From NCBI RefSeq assembly GCF_033898505.1, contig NZ_JAXAFK010000001.1, forward strand, positions 2,294,001-2,358,000: a DNA stretch of 64,000 nt, given 5' to 3'. Below the pieces are notes generated by a model, which saw only the letters and a program-made list of their open reading frames with translations, was not told the DNA's origin and ran no database searches. A program made the position numbers and the translations under genes. Source of the DNA: Pectobacterium carotovorum. Its GTDB lineage: Bacteria; Pseudomonadota; Gammaproteobacteria; Enterobacterales; Enterobacteriaceae. This document shows positions 44,714-52,764 of this stretch, piece after piece. The stretch's first letter is position 1, and every line of letters starts with the position of its first letter.

Positions 44714-45274
44714 ATGGAAACGCCATTTGTCGATACGTCAGTTATCGATGCTCTGTATGAACTACGGCATCCACCACATTTGCGTCTGACGATACAGGAA
44801 GAGCGCGATGCCGATGCGCTCTTCACCCTGATTCAGCAGGAAAAATCCCGTCTGCGGCGGACATTACCCTGGCCGGATTCCGTCAAGCGCGTCGATGACA
44901 CGCGTGAAACTATTCGCGGCAACAGAAAGGCGTTCTTCGACAAAACGTCCGCCGTGTATGTTATCCGCTGGGACGATGCGTTGGCTGGCATCGTCTCCTT
45001 CAATACAATTCAGGATAAAGAAGGCGTCATTGGTTACTGGATCGCCGAAGCCTTTGAAGGTAAAGGCATCGTTTCTCAGGCCGTCAGCACGCTGATAACA
45101 GCCTATGCTGATGCCAATCTCGTTGATCGCTGCGTCATCAAAGCTTCAACCGCCAACACACGCAGCAACGCTGTCGCTCAACGGCTTGGCTTCCACTTTC
45201 ATCACATAGAGAAAGACGCTGAGCAGATTGGTGAACAGTGGTTCGATCACAATATTTATCGCTATCCCTCCTGA
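44714..45274 (+). CDS. GNAT family N-acetyltransferase (RimJ/RimL-like)
   Basis: 186 residues. It begins with an extension of about 20 residues before HLRLTIQEERDADALFTLI. The GNAT core includes IGYWIAEAFEGKGIVSQAVSTLI, whose EGKGIVSQA segment is the acetyl-CoA pyrophosphate loop, and NTRSNAVAQRLGFHFH, the usual motif B region of RimJ/RimL proteins. It probably acetylates an amino group of a protein N-terminus or a small amine in the cytosol. It forms a likely two-gene unit with the PhzF-family gene. The specific substrate is unknown. Confidence 0.88.
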   Translation: METPFVDTSVIDALYELRHPPHLRLTIQEERDADALFTLIQQEKSRLRRTLPWPDSVKRVDDTRETIRGNRKAFFDKTSAVYVIRWDDALAGIVSFNTIQDKEGVIGYWIAEAFEGKGIVSQAVSTLITAYADANLVDRCVIKASTANTRSNAVAQRLGFHFHHIEKDAEQIGEQWFDHNIYRYPS

Positions 45275-45378
45275 TATCACGTCTCATGACATGCCAGCAC
45301 CTGATGCGCTGACCAGCCGGTCGCGTATCAGGTTCTTTTGCTCCACGACGTACAGCATTTGCCAACTCGTTATATTTT

Positions 45379-45394
45379 TGTGACTAACATCACA
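45379..45394. promoter_or_regulatory. CRP site 1 upstream of the 32-aa gene
   Basis: TGTGACTAACATCACA is a perfect TGTGA-N6-TCACA match, flanked by TTTT and AAAA. Its centre is about 50 bp before the predicted start point. Confidence 0.8.
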
Positions 45395-45400
45395 AAAATG

Positions 45401-45429
45401 TTGAAATCCGATCTCATCTTCGCTACCAT
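45401..45429 (+). promoter_or_regulatory. Sigma-70 promoter of the 32-aa gene
   Basis: TTGAAA (45401-45406) and TACCAT (45424-45429) are 17 bp apart. The start point is expected near 45436, between the two CRP sites' centres. Confidence 0.55.
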
Positions 45430-45435
45430 TAAAAA

Positions 45436-45451
45436 CGTGATGAACATCACA
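45436..45451. promoter_or_regulatory. CRP site 2 at the predicted transcription start
   Basis: CGTGATGAACATCACA matches TGTGA-N6-TCACA at nine of ten positions. It overlaps the expected start of transcription, where bound CRP would block RNA polymerase. The site centres are 57 bp apart. Confidence 0.7.
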
Positions 45452-45480
45452 ATTAACTAACCCGTTAGAGGAGTCTGATA

Positions 45481-45579
45481 ATGAAAACTTTTCGCAAAAT
45501 CAGCAAATTCTTTAAAAGAATGGGAGATGTTTATGTCAGTTACTGTGAACGTATTGGGTCAATCATCAGCCCGTTCTGA
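45481..45579 (+). CDS. Small basic protein, 32 aa, CRP-flanked promoter (possible dual-function RNA)
   Basis: The reading frame begins MKTFRKISKFFKRMGDVYV and continues SYCERIGSIISPF before a TGA at 45577. It is preceded by GAGGAG, eight bases before the ATG, so it has a genuine ribosome binding site. The N-terminal half is strongly basic and amphipathic, suggesting membrane association or RNA/protein binding; there is one cysteine. The transcription unit is complete: promoter, two CRP-type sites and an intrinsic terminator within about 255 bp, giving a transcript near 195 bases. Size, basic start and CRP control recall E. coli AzuC, a small protein encoded on the dual-function RNA AzuCR, but sequence identity is slight and homology is unproven. 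It lies between the acetyltransferase and treB. Confidence 0.7.
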   Translation: MKTFRKISKFFKRMGDVYVSYCERIGSIISPF

Positions 45580-45600
45580 TTGTGATATAAACAATCTCTA

Positions 45601-45632
45601 AAGCCGCCTCCTTACAGGCGGCTTTTGTTTTT
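45601..45632 (+). terminator. Intrinsic terminator of the 32-aa gene
   Basis: AAGCCGCCT (45601-45609) and AGGCGGCTT (45616-45624) form a 9-bp stem with a 6-base loop, followed by TTGTTTTT. It is a strong canonical terminator. Confidence 0.9.
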
Positions 45633-45686
45633 CTCCCCCTTCTACAGCGCTATTCCTCCTTCTTCCTTTTTTGTCTACCCGTACGT

Positions 45687-45698
45687 CACAGATCTGTG
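45687..45698. promoter_or_regulatory. Palindrome upstream of treB
   Basis: CACAGATCTGTG is a perfect 12-bp palindrome about 150 bp before treB. The half-sites are those of CRP but in inverted order, so it may bind another regulator. The rest of the 45633-45850 gap shows no other clear site. Confidence 0.3.
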
Positions 45699-45850
45699 CA
45701 GCACACCGCATGCCTTAACATTCTCTTTTAAAAACAGCCCAATGCATTTTCCTTTCACGGCAAAATCATCGTTAACAGACTATGCTTTTCTCTAGCTGTA
45801 CTTGCTTCGCGTCCCTGACGTCTGCGCTAAAAGATAAAAAGGACATGACT

Positions 45851-47269
45851 ATGAGTAAAGTGAAACAACAGGATATTGACCGTCTGATCGAACTGGTTGG
45901 CGGACGTGAGAATATCGCGGCTGTCACGCACTGCATCACTCGCCTCCGTTTCGTCTTGCACGATTCATCCAAAGCCCATCCCAAAAACATTGAAGAAATG
46001 CGTATTGTCAAAGGGTGCTTTACCAACGCCGGACAATTTCAGGTCGTGATCGGCACCGACGTCGACGAGTATTACAAAGCGCTGCTCGCCACGACGGGCA
46101 AAGGCGAAATCAATAAGGAAGAGGCCAAAGTCGCCGCCCGCCAAAATATGAGCTGGTTTGAGCGCAGCATTTCACACTTTGCCGAGATCTTTTTTCCGCT
46201 GCTCCCTGCGCTGATCAGCGGAGGCTTGATCCTCGGCGCACGTAACGTTATCGGCGATATCCCGATGCGTGACGGGCAAACGTTGGTACAGCTCTACCCC
46301 ACTTGGCAAACCGTTTACGATTTCCTCTGGCTGCTAGGCGAAGCCATCTTCTTCTATCTCCCCGTTGCGGTCTGCTGGTCAACCGTACGCAAAATGGGCG
46401 GCACGCCGATCCTCGGCATTGTACTCGGCATCACGCTGGTATCGCCGCAGTTGATGAACGCCTACCTTATCGGGCAGCAAACGCCCGAGGTCTGGAATTT
46501 TGGCTGGTTCACGATTGAGAAGATAGGCTATCAGGCGCAGGTTATCCCTTCCGTCTTGGCCGGGATGGCGCTGGCACTGATCGAAACACGGTTGAAAAAA
46601 ATCGTGCCGGATTACCTCTATCTGGTGGTTGTGCCTGTAACCTCACTTATTCTGGCCGTGTTCCTGGCACATACCTTAATTGGCCCCTTTGGCCGTATGA
46701 TTGGTGACGGCGTCGCCTGGGCCGTTAAAGCCGTAATGACGGGCAGCTTTGCCCCCATTGGCGCAGCACTGTTTGGGTTCCTGTATGCGCCGCTGGTCAT
46801 CACGGGCGTGCACCAAACAACGTTAGCGATTGATATGCAGATGATTCAGAGTATGGGCGGAACGCCGGTCTGGCCACTCATTGCGCTGTCCAACATTGCC
46901 CAAGCGGCGGCGGTCGTCGGGGTGATTCTCGTCAGTCGGAAAGCCAACGAGCGTGAAATTTCTGTTCCCGCCGCGATTTCCGCCTTTCTTGGCGTGACCG
47001 AGCCGGCGATGTACGGTATCAACCTGAAATACCGCTTTCCGATGTTGTGCGCCATGATCGGTTCCGCCGCCGCCGCGCTCATCTGTGGCCTGTACGGCGT
47101 GACGGCCAATGGCATCGGTGTCGGTGGATTGCCGGGCATTCTCTCCATCAAGCCACAATTTTGGGGCATTTTCGCTCTCGCCATGCTGGTTGCCGCCGTC
47201 ATCCCGATTGTATTGACGTCGCTGGTCTATAAACGCAAGAGCCGCAATGGCACGCTGGATCCTGCATAG
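45851..47269 (+). CDS. treB: PTS trehalose transporter subunit IIBC
   Basis: 472 residues from ATG 45851 (MSKVKQQDIDRLIELVGG), with AAGGA seven bases upstream; an ATG at 45845 is too close to that site. The EIIB domain has its phosphorylated Cys at 28 in VTHCITRLRF. The EIIC domain has about ten membrane segments with the GITEP-like loop FLGVTEPAMYGINLKYRFP. It imports trehalose and releases trehalose-6-phosphate, taking phosphate from the glucose EIIA, since no EIIA domain is present. treC follows 29 bp later. The repressor gene treR, upstream of treBC in E. coli, is not here. Confidence 0.94.
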   Translation: MSKVKQQDIDRLIELVGGRENIAAVTHCITRLRFVLHDSSKAHPKNIEEMRIVKGCFTNAGQFQVVIGTDVDEYYKALLATTGKGEINKEEAKVAARQNMSWFERSISHFAEIFFPLLPALISGGLILGARNVIGDIPMRDGQTLVQLYPTWQTVYDFLWLLGEAIFFYLPVAVCWSTVRKMGGTPILGIVLGITLVSPQLMNAYLIGQQTPEVWNFGWFTIEKIGYQAQVIPSVLAGMALALIETRLKKIVPDYLYLVVVPVTSLILAVFLAHTLIGPFGRMIGDGVAWAVKAVMTGSFAPIGAALFGFLYAPLVITGVHQTTLAIDMQMIQSMGGTPVWPLIALSNIAQAAAVVGVILVSRKANEREISVPAAISAFLGVTEPAMYGINLKYRFPMLCAMIGSAAAALICGLYGVTANGIGVGGLPGILSIKPQFWGIFALAMLVAAVIPIVLTSLVYKRKSRNGTLDPA

Positions 47270-47298
47270 CGGCCACGCATAGATTAGGAGGATTGTTC

Positions 47299-48990
47299 AT
47301 GACTACCTCACTTCCCTGGTGGCAAAACGGCGTAATTTATCAAATCTACCCGAAGAGCTTTCAGGACAGTACCGGAAATGGTATTGGCGACATCGCTGGC
47401 ATCACCGCCCGACTCGATTACCTGCAACAGTTGGGTGTTGATGCGATCTGGCTGACGCCGGTTTATCTTTCGCCTCAGGTTGATAACGGCTATGACGTCG
47501 CCGACTACTGCGCCATCGACCCAACCTACGGCACGATGGCCGACATGGAAACGTTGATCGCAGAAGCGCACCGACGCCGCCTTCGTGTCGTCATGGATAT
47601 GGTGTTCAACCACACTTCTACGCAGCACCACTGGTTTCTGAACGCGCAGGATCGCCGCAGCCCCTATCGACATTTTTACATCTGGCGTGATGACAATGAC
47701 GGTGCGCTACCCAATAACTGGCGGTCAAAATTTGGTGGCCCTGCCTGGCAGTGGCACGCCGAAAGCAAACAGTATTATCTGCACCTTTTCGCCACCGAGC
47801 AGGCCGACCTGAATTGGGAGCACCCGCGCGTACGGGATGAATTAAAACAGGTCTGTGAATTTTGGGCGGATAAAGGCGTGGACGGGTTGCGTCTGGATGT
47901 GATCAATCTGGTCTCCAAGCAGCAGGATTTCCCGTCCGATGCTCAGGGCGATGGACGCCGTTTCTACACCGATGGACCGCTGATTCATGATTACTTGCAG
48001 GAATTCAGCCGGGATGTTTTTCAGCCCCGTGGCTTGATGACCGTCGGCGAAATGTCATCGACCTCGCTGGAGCACTGCCGCCGCTACGCCGCGTTGGACG
48101 GTAGCGAACTCTCTATGACGTTCAATTTTCACCATCTGAAAGTCGATTATCCGAATGGGGAAAAATGGACGCTGGCGGAGCCTGACTTCATCCAGCTCAA
48201 GCAGATTTTCACTCACTGGCAGCAGGGTATGCACAACCATGCCTGGAATGCGCTGTTCTGGTGTAATCACGATCAGCCGCGCATCGTGTCGCGTTTTGGC
48301 GATGAGGGCGAATTCCGCGTGCAATCCGCCAAGATGCTGGCGATGGTGCTTCACGGCATGCAGGGCACGCCCTATATCTATCAGGGCGAAGAACTGGGCA
48401 TGACCAATCCCGGCTATACGCAGATTGAACAATACCGGGATATTGAAAGCCTGAATCAATTTGCTGAACAGCGCGATCGGGGTCAGCCAGATGCACAAAT
48501 CTTAGCGATCCTCGCCAGCAAATCACGCGATAACGGCCGTACGCCGATGCAATGGGATACCAGTAACCATGCCGGATTTACGACCGGCACGCCGTGGATA
48601 GCGCCGTGTCAGAATTTCACCCACATCAACGCGGGGCAGGCATTGGCGGATAAAGCGTCCGTTTTCTACACCTACCAGCAGCTCATCGCTATGCGTAAAG
48701 CGCTACCGCTGCTGACCTACGGAGACTATCAGGATTTGCTGCCGGACCATCCCAGTATCTGGTGCTATCAGCGTACCTGGGAAGGCCAACGGCTTCTGGT
48801 TCTGGCAAACCTCAGTAAACAGACTCTGCGTTGGCAGCCTCCCCTTGATCTCCACGATCGCCGCTGGCGACTGCTATTCAGCAATTACTCTGATGCACAG
48901 CCTCAACCCACAATATTGGAGCTACGTCCGTTTGAAGCCATGTATTGGGTACAAGGCATGCCGGAGAAAGAGGATAAGATTCAGGAATAG
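47299..48990 (+). CDS. treC: Trehalose-6-phosphate hydrolase
   Basis: 563 residues from ATG 47299, which has AGGAGG seven bases upstream. A GH13 barrel starts PWWQNGVIYQIYPKSFQDS. The catalytic nucleophile is D200 in GLRLDVINLVS, the acid/base is E251 in TVGEMSS and the transition-state stabiliser is D325 in CNHDQPR. It splits trehalose-6-phosphate into glucose and glucose-6-phosphate in the cytosol. It is co-transcribed with treB, and the operon lacks treR. A hairpin at 49004-49027 closes the unit. Confidence 0.94.
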   Translation: MTTSLPWWQNGVIYQIYPKSFQDSTGNGIGDIAGITARLDYLQQLGVDAIWLTPVYLSPQVDNGYDVADYCAIDPTYGTMADMETLIAEAHRRRLRVVMDMVFNHTSTQHHWFLNAQDRRSPYRHFYIWRDDNDGALPNNWRSKFGGPAWQWHAESKQYYLHLFATEQADLNWEHPRVRDELKQVCEFWADKGVDGLRLDVINLVSKQQDFPSDAQGDGRRFYTDGPLIHDYLQEFSRDVFQPRGLMTVGEMSSTSLEHCRRYAALDGSELSMTFNFHHLKVDYPNGEKWTLAEPDFIQLKQIFTHWQQGMHNHAWNALFWCNHDQPRIVSRFGDEGEFRVQSAKMLAMVLHGMQGTPYIYQGEELGMTNPGYTQIEQYRDIESLNQFAEQRDRGQPDAQILAILASKSRDNGRTPMQWDTSNHAGFTTGTPWIAPCQNFTHINAGQALADKASVFYTYQQLIAMRKALPLLTYGDYQDLLPDHPSIWCYQRTWEGQRLLVLANLSKQTLRWQPPLDLHDRRWRLLFSNYSDAQPQPTILELRPFEAMYWVQGMPEKEDKIQE

Positions 48991-49003
48991 AGAATATCAG
49001 AGG

Positions 49004-49027
49004 ATGTAGCGGGGAATCCCGCTACAT
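49004..49027. terminator. Hairpin between convergent treC and elaB
   Basis: ATGTAGCGGG and CCCGCTACAT form a 10-bp perfect stem with loop GAAT. It has no T-run on either strand, so it may act with Rho or as a shared 3' stabiliser. Confidence 0.55.
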
Positions 49028-49039
49028 GATTGGCAGAAA

Positions 49040-49351
49040 TTAGCGCTTAGCCAGCAGTAATCCCAACACCAGACCGACAGTGGCGCCGATACCGATACCG
49101 TGCCAGGGTTTGTCATGCACATACACATCGGCTTTGTCGGCTACCTGTTTTGCACGCGCGTAATAGCTGTCTGTTACGCCAATGCGGGCTTTAACTTCCA
49201 ACAGCGCTTTTTCTGCGCCCTTCTTCAAATCAAGGTAGGCCTGATCTGCCTGATCGCCCGTATAGCGCAGTACCTCATCCAGCGTTTCAGACAGAAGTTT
49301 TAAATCATCATCGACACGAATTTCTTCAGGCTGTTTTTTGGTTGCCGCCAT
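49040..49351 (-). CDS. elaB: Stress-response membrane protein ElaB (DUF883)
   Basis: 103 residues from ATG 49351 (MAATKKQPEEIRVDDDLKLL), with GGAAG about eight bases upstream. A long helical N-terminal part (LKLLSETLDEVLRYTGDQADQAY) precedes YVHDKPWHGIGIGATVGLVLGLLLAKR, a C-terminal tail anchor. This matches E. coli ElaB (101 aa), a tail-anchored inner-membrane protein of the YqjD/YgaM group that can bind ribosomes and is induced in stationary phase. It lies just downstream of the nuo operon, as in E. coli, where elaB is also close to nuo. Confidence 0.9.
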   Translation of the reverse strand: MAATKKQPEEIRVDDDLKLLSETLDEVLRYTGDQADQAYLDLKKGAEKALLEVKARIGVTDSYYARAKQVADKADVYVHDKPWHGIGIGATVGLVLGLLLAKR

Positions 49352-49530
49352 AGAGTGCTTCCTTCTGTTATGAGAAATCATTGGTTATGAAAAACCATGA
49401 GTTACAAATCGTTGTCTTCTTAACTATAGACAATTTTTCATGACTTCTACGGCTTCAGCAGACCAGACCATTCCTAAAACGTACCTTGCCTGCTATCACC
49501 ACCGCCCGAGAACGTAGTGATTTTGCTGAC

Positions 49531-49553
49531 AAAAAAACGCAGGGAGCGTTTTT
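49531..49553. terminator. Bidirectional terminator-type hairpin between nuoN and elaB
   Basis: AAAAACGC-AGGGA-GCGTTTTT is an 8-bp stem with A/T runs on both sides, so it can terminate transcripts from either direction. Two more hairpins follow: 49557-49570 (CGTCGC-TT-GCGACG) and 49582-49600 (GGCGAGC-AGGAA-GCTCGCC). Confidence 0.7.
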
Positions 49554-49600
49554 CAACGTCGCTTGCGACGGCCCGAAGGGTGGCGAGCAGGAAGCTCGCC

Positions 49601-49636
49601 ATAAAAAAACGCCGTTGATTCTCATCAACGGCGTTT
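49601..49636 (-). terminator. Terminator of the nuo operon
   Basis: AAACGCCGTTGAT (49607-49619) and ATCAACGGCGTTT (49624-49636) form a perfect 13-bp stem with loop TCTC. Read on the minus strand the stem runs into TTTTTTTAT. It lies 28 bp after the nuoN stop. Confidence 0.92.
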
Positions 49637-49664
49637 CGTGACTCAACCCAACTCTCGGCGGTGG

Positions 49665-51122
49665 TTACAGCATTGGCTGCGCCAACTGTACCAGAGAGAT
49701 AAGCGGCTGTGGATACAAGCCGAAGAACAGCACGGCGATGGAGGAGATCAGTACCACTACGCCGCCCGCCGTTAAGGCCCAGTTGTTTGGCGTATCACGC
49801 TGTAGCTGTTGAGGAGCAGTCAGGTACAGACTCACCATTACGCGCAGGTAATAGTACAAACCAATGGCACTACCCAGCACGACCGCACCAGTCAGCCACC
49901 ACAGCTCCGCATTAACACCGACAGCCAGCACGTAGAATTTACCGAAGAAGCCCAGCGTCATCGGGATCCCCGCCAGCGACAGCATCATCACCGTCATCAC
50001 TGCAGACAGAATCGGTTTATGCCAGAACAAACCACGGTAAGAGAACAGCGAATCGGCATCCGGACCACGGTACGGGCTGGACATCAGGCTAACCACACCA
50101 AACGCGCCCAGGCTGCTGAACAGGTAACCCACCAGATAAACGCCGACAGTTTCCAGCGCCAGTTGATGGCTCTGAACCGCGATCAGAGCAACCAGCAAAT
50201 AACCCAGATGCGCGATGGAGGAGTAACCGAGTAGACGTTTAATGTTGGTTTGCGATACCGCCATCACGTTACCGAACAGGATCGATGCAAACGCGATGAT
50301 GCCCAGAACGATTCTGACAGACTCGCTGTCAGCCATCGGCGCGTACAGGAACAAACGCATTACCGCACCGAAAACGGCAATCTTACCGGCCGTGGCCAGA
50401 AACGTAGACACGGGAGCAGGCGCCCCCTGATACACATCAGGTGTCCACAGCTGGAACGGAACCAGAGACAGCTTAAAGCCCAGACCGACAATCATCATCC
50501 CAAGACCAGCCAGCAGCAGCGGCTCATGGATTTGGTGATCGCTCAGGCTCTTACCGAGGCTGGCAAAGCTCATATCGCCCGATTCAGCATAAATCAGCGC
50601 CATGCCAAACAGCAGGAAGGAAGACGCCGCTGCCGACAGCAGCATGTATTTAATACTGGCTTCCAGCGAACGTTTCTGACGGAAGGCATAGCCAACCAGA
50701 CCAAACAGCGGAAGGGAAAGCAGTTCAATCCCGATGAACAGTGAAGCCAGATGATTGGCACTCGACAGCAGGATTCCACCCAACGCAGCAATCAGAACCA
50801 GCAGGTAGAACTCATCGCGGTTGTCTGGGTAGCCTTGCAGCCACGGATAGGCAAACGTACTGGTTGCCAGACTGGCAAGCAGAACCAGCCCGGTATAGAA
50901 CATTGAGAAGCCATCAACACGCAGCAGCGGCGTCACGTCCGTTGGGCCAACCTGACCGACAAAGTACAGTGACAGCAACGCAATATTCAGGCCGATAACC
51001 GTCATGGTTGCGTTGACAAAATGGTTGCGTCGCCACGCAATGCACAGCATCACAACCACTACCGTCAATCCGACGATCAACAGCGGCGATAGCGCAATTA
51101 GTTGTTGAAGAGTTATTGTCAT
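49665..51122 (-). CDS. nuoN: NADH-quinone oxidoreductase subunit N
   Basis: 485 residues with about 14 membrane segments; it begins [19 protein letters not shown]. It is one of the three antiporter-like proton-pumping subunits of complex I. The conserved core includes [18 protein letters not shown] with its buried Glu/Lys, and [20 protein letters not shown] on helices 7-8. It is the last nuo gene, six bases after nuoM, and is followed by a strong terminator. Confidence 0.95.
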   Translation of the reverse strand: MTITLQQLIALSPLLIVGLTVVVVMLCIAWRRNHFVNATMTVIGLNIALLSLYFVGQVGPTDVTPLLRVDGFSMFYTGLVLLASLATSTFAYPWLQGYPDNRDEFYLLVLIAALGGILLSSANHLASLFIGIELLSLPLFGLVGYAFRQKRSLEASIKYMLLSAAASSFLLFGMALIYAESGDMSFASLGKSLSDHQIHEPLLLAGLGMMIVGLGFKLSLVPFQLWTPDVYQGAPAPVSTFLATAGKIAVFGAVMRLFLYAPMADSESVRIVLGIIAFASILFGNVMAVSQTNIKRLLGYSSIAHLGYLLVALIAVQSHQLALETVGVYLVGYLFSSLGAFGVVSLMSSPYRGPDADSLFSYRGLFWHKPILSAVMTVMMLSLAGIPMTLGFFGKFYVLAVGVNAELWWLTGAVVLGSAIGLYYYLRVMVSLYLTAPQQLQRDTPNNWALTAGGVVVLISSIAVLFFGLYPQPLISLVQLAQPML

Positions 51123-51128
51123 GGCGAA

Positions 51129-52664
51129 TTACGGCCTTGTTGTTGAAATAATTGAATCTGGAGCAGACGACATAAACCACTGCTGGATATTTGACATCGC
51201 GGCACTGGAGGTATCCAGAATCGGCTGCGGGTACACCCCTAACAACACCAGTAATACCACCAACAGCATCACGATAGACAATTCGCGGAGCGACATACTC
51301 TTCAATGGCTCATCAGATTTAGGCGCGCCGTAGTAAGCACGCTGCATCATGATTAGTGAGTAGACTGACGCAAATACCAGACCGAAGGTTGAGATCACCG
51401 TAATCACCGGCACAACCTGATAGCTGCCGAACAGAATCATGAATTCGCCAACGAAGTTGCCCGTTCCTGGCATCCCCAATGTCGCAACAGCAAAGAACAG
51501 AGACAGCGCAGGCAGGAACTTCAGACGTGACCACAGGCCGCCCATTTCACGCATGTCACGGGTATGCAGACGTTCGTACAGTTGGCCACACAAAATAAAC
51601 AGGCCAGCAGCAGACAAGCCGTGCGCAATCATCTGAATCACCGCACCCTGATAAGCCAGTTGATTACCGGAATAGATGGCAATCATCACGAAGCCCATGT
51701 GGGACACCGAGGTGTAAGCGATCAGGCGTTTGATATCCGTCTGTTTAAACGCCAGCCAGGCGCCGTAGAAGATACCAATCACACCCAGCCACATGGCAAT
51801 CGGTGCAAAGGCATGTGAGGCGTTAGGGAACAGCGGCAGGCTGAAGCGCAGCAGACCATAGGCCGCCGTTTTCAACAGGATCCCCGCCAAGTCAACAGAA
51901 CCCGCCGTTGGTGCCTGACTGTGTGCATCCGGCAGCCAACCGTGCAACGGCACGACGGGCATTTTTACAGCAAACGCGATGAAGAAGCCCAGCATCAGCA
52001 GATATTCAACACCATATGACATCGGCGTCTTCAGCAGGTCTTCATAGTTGAACGTCCAGACACCGGTGGCATTGTGATGTACAAAGACCAGCGCCAGAAT
52101 CGCAATCAACATGATCAGGCCGCTTGCCTGGGTATAAATGAAGAACTTGGTCGCCGCCGTAATTCTAGTTTTACCGTCAGAGCCTTTATGCCCCCACAGT
52201 GCAATCAGGAAGTACATCGGCACCAGCATCATTTCCCAGAAGAAGAAGAACAGGAACATGTCGATGGCAAGGAACACGCCGATAACGCCGCCCAGAATCC
52301 ACAGCAGGTTCAGGTGGAAGAAACCCTGATAGCGCTGAATTTCATTCCAGGAACAGAGGATTGCCAACACGCCCAGCAGCCCCGTCAGTACCACCATCAG
52401 CAGAGACAGGCCATCCAGCGCAAGATGGATACCGATGCCGAAACGCGGGATCCACGGCACATAAAACTCAGATTGCCATTGTGGCACGCCTGTCGGCGCG
52501 GTTAGTGAATAACCACCTTGCAACCACAGTTGCAGAGACAGTACGAGTGTCAGCCCCATTGCAATCAACGCGATCCAGCGCGGTACTTTCGTACCAAAAC
52601 GCTCTAACTGCCAGCACAGCAGACCGCCGATAAAGGGGAGAAGAATTAGCCAAGGTAGTAGCAT
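51129..52664 (-). CDS. nuoM: NADH-quinone oxidoreductase subunit M
   Basis: 511 residues; it begins MLLPWLILLPFIGGLLCWQ. Antiporter-like complex I subunit with about 14 membrane helices. Key charged positions of the proton path are seen in FFFFWEMMLVPMYFLIALWG (Glu) and in VKMPVVPLHGWLPDAHSQAP. It is followed by nuoN and preceded by a 100-bp gap from nuoL containing a small hairpin. The length matches E. coli NuoM (509). Confidence 0.95.
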   Translation of the reverse strand: MLLPWLILLPFIGGLLCWQLERFGTKVPRWIALIAMGLTLVLSLQLWLQGGYSLTAPTGVPQWQSEFYVPWIPRFGIGIHLALDGLSLLMVVLTGLLGVLAILCSWNEIQRYQGFFHLNLLWILGGVIGVFLAIDMFLFFFFWEMMLVPMYFLIALWGHKGSDGKTRITAATKFFIYTQASGLIMLIAILALVFVHHNATGVWTFNYEDLLKTPMSYGVEYLLMLGFFIAFAVKMPVVPLHGWLPDAHSQAPTAGSVDLAGILLKTAAYGLLRFSLPLFPNASHAFAPIAMWLGVIGIFYGAWLAFKQTDIKRLIAYTSVSHMGFVMIAIYSGNQLAYQGAVIQMIAHGLSAAGLFILCGQLYERLHTRDMREMGGLWSRLKFLPALSLFFAVATLGMPGTGNFVGEFMILFGSYQVVPVITVISTFGLVFASVYSLIMMQRAYYGAPKSDEPLKSMSLRELSIVMLLVVLLVLLGVYPQPILDTSSAAMSNIQQWFMSSAPDSIISTTRP

Positions 52665-52711
52665 GGCGTTTTGTGTCCCTAAATTAAAGAAATCTGAAAA
52701 CTTGCCGTGGC

Positions 52712-52736
52712 GGGCATCCCTATCTGCGGAATGCCC
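52712..52736. other. Hairpin in the nuoL-nuoM gap
   Basis: GGGCAT (52712-52717) and ATGCCC (52731-52736) form a 6-bp stem with a 13-base loop. The 100-bp gap is unusual in an otherwise tightly packed operon; the hairpin may mark an RNA processing or stability site. Confidence 0.35.
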
Positions 52737-52764
52737 TACCTTTCATACGTTACAGGATGCTGCT

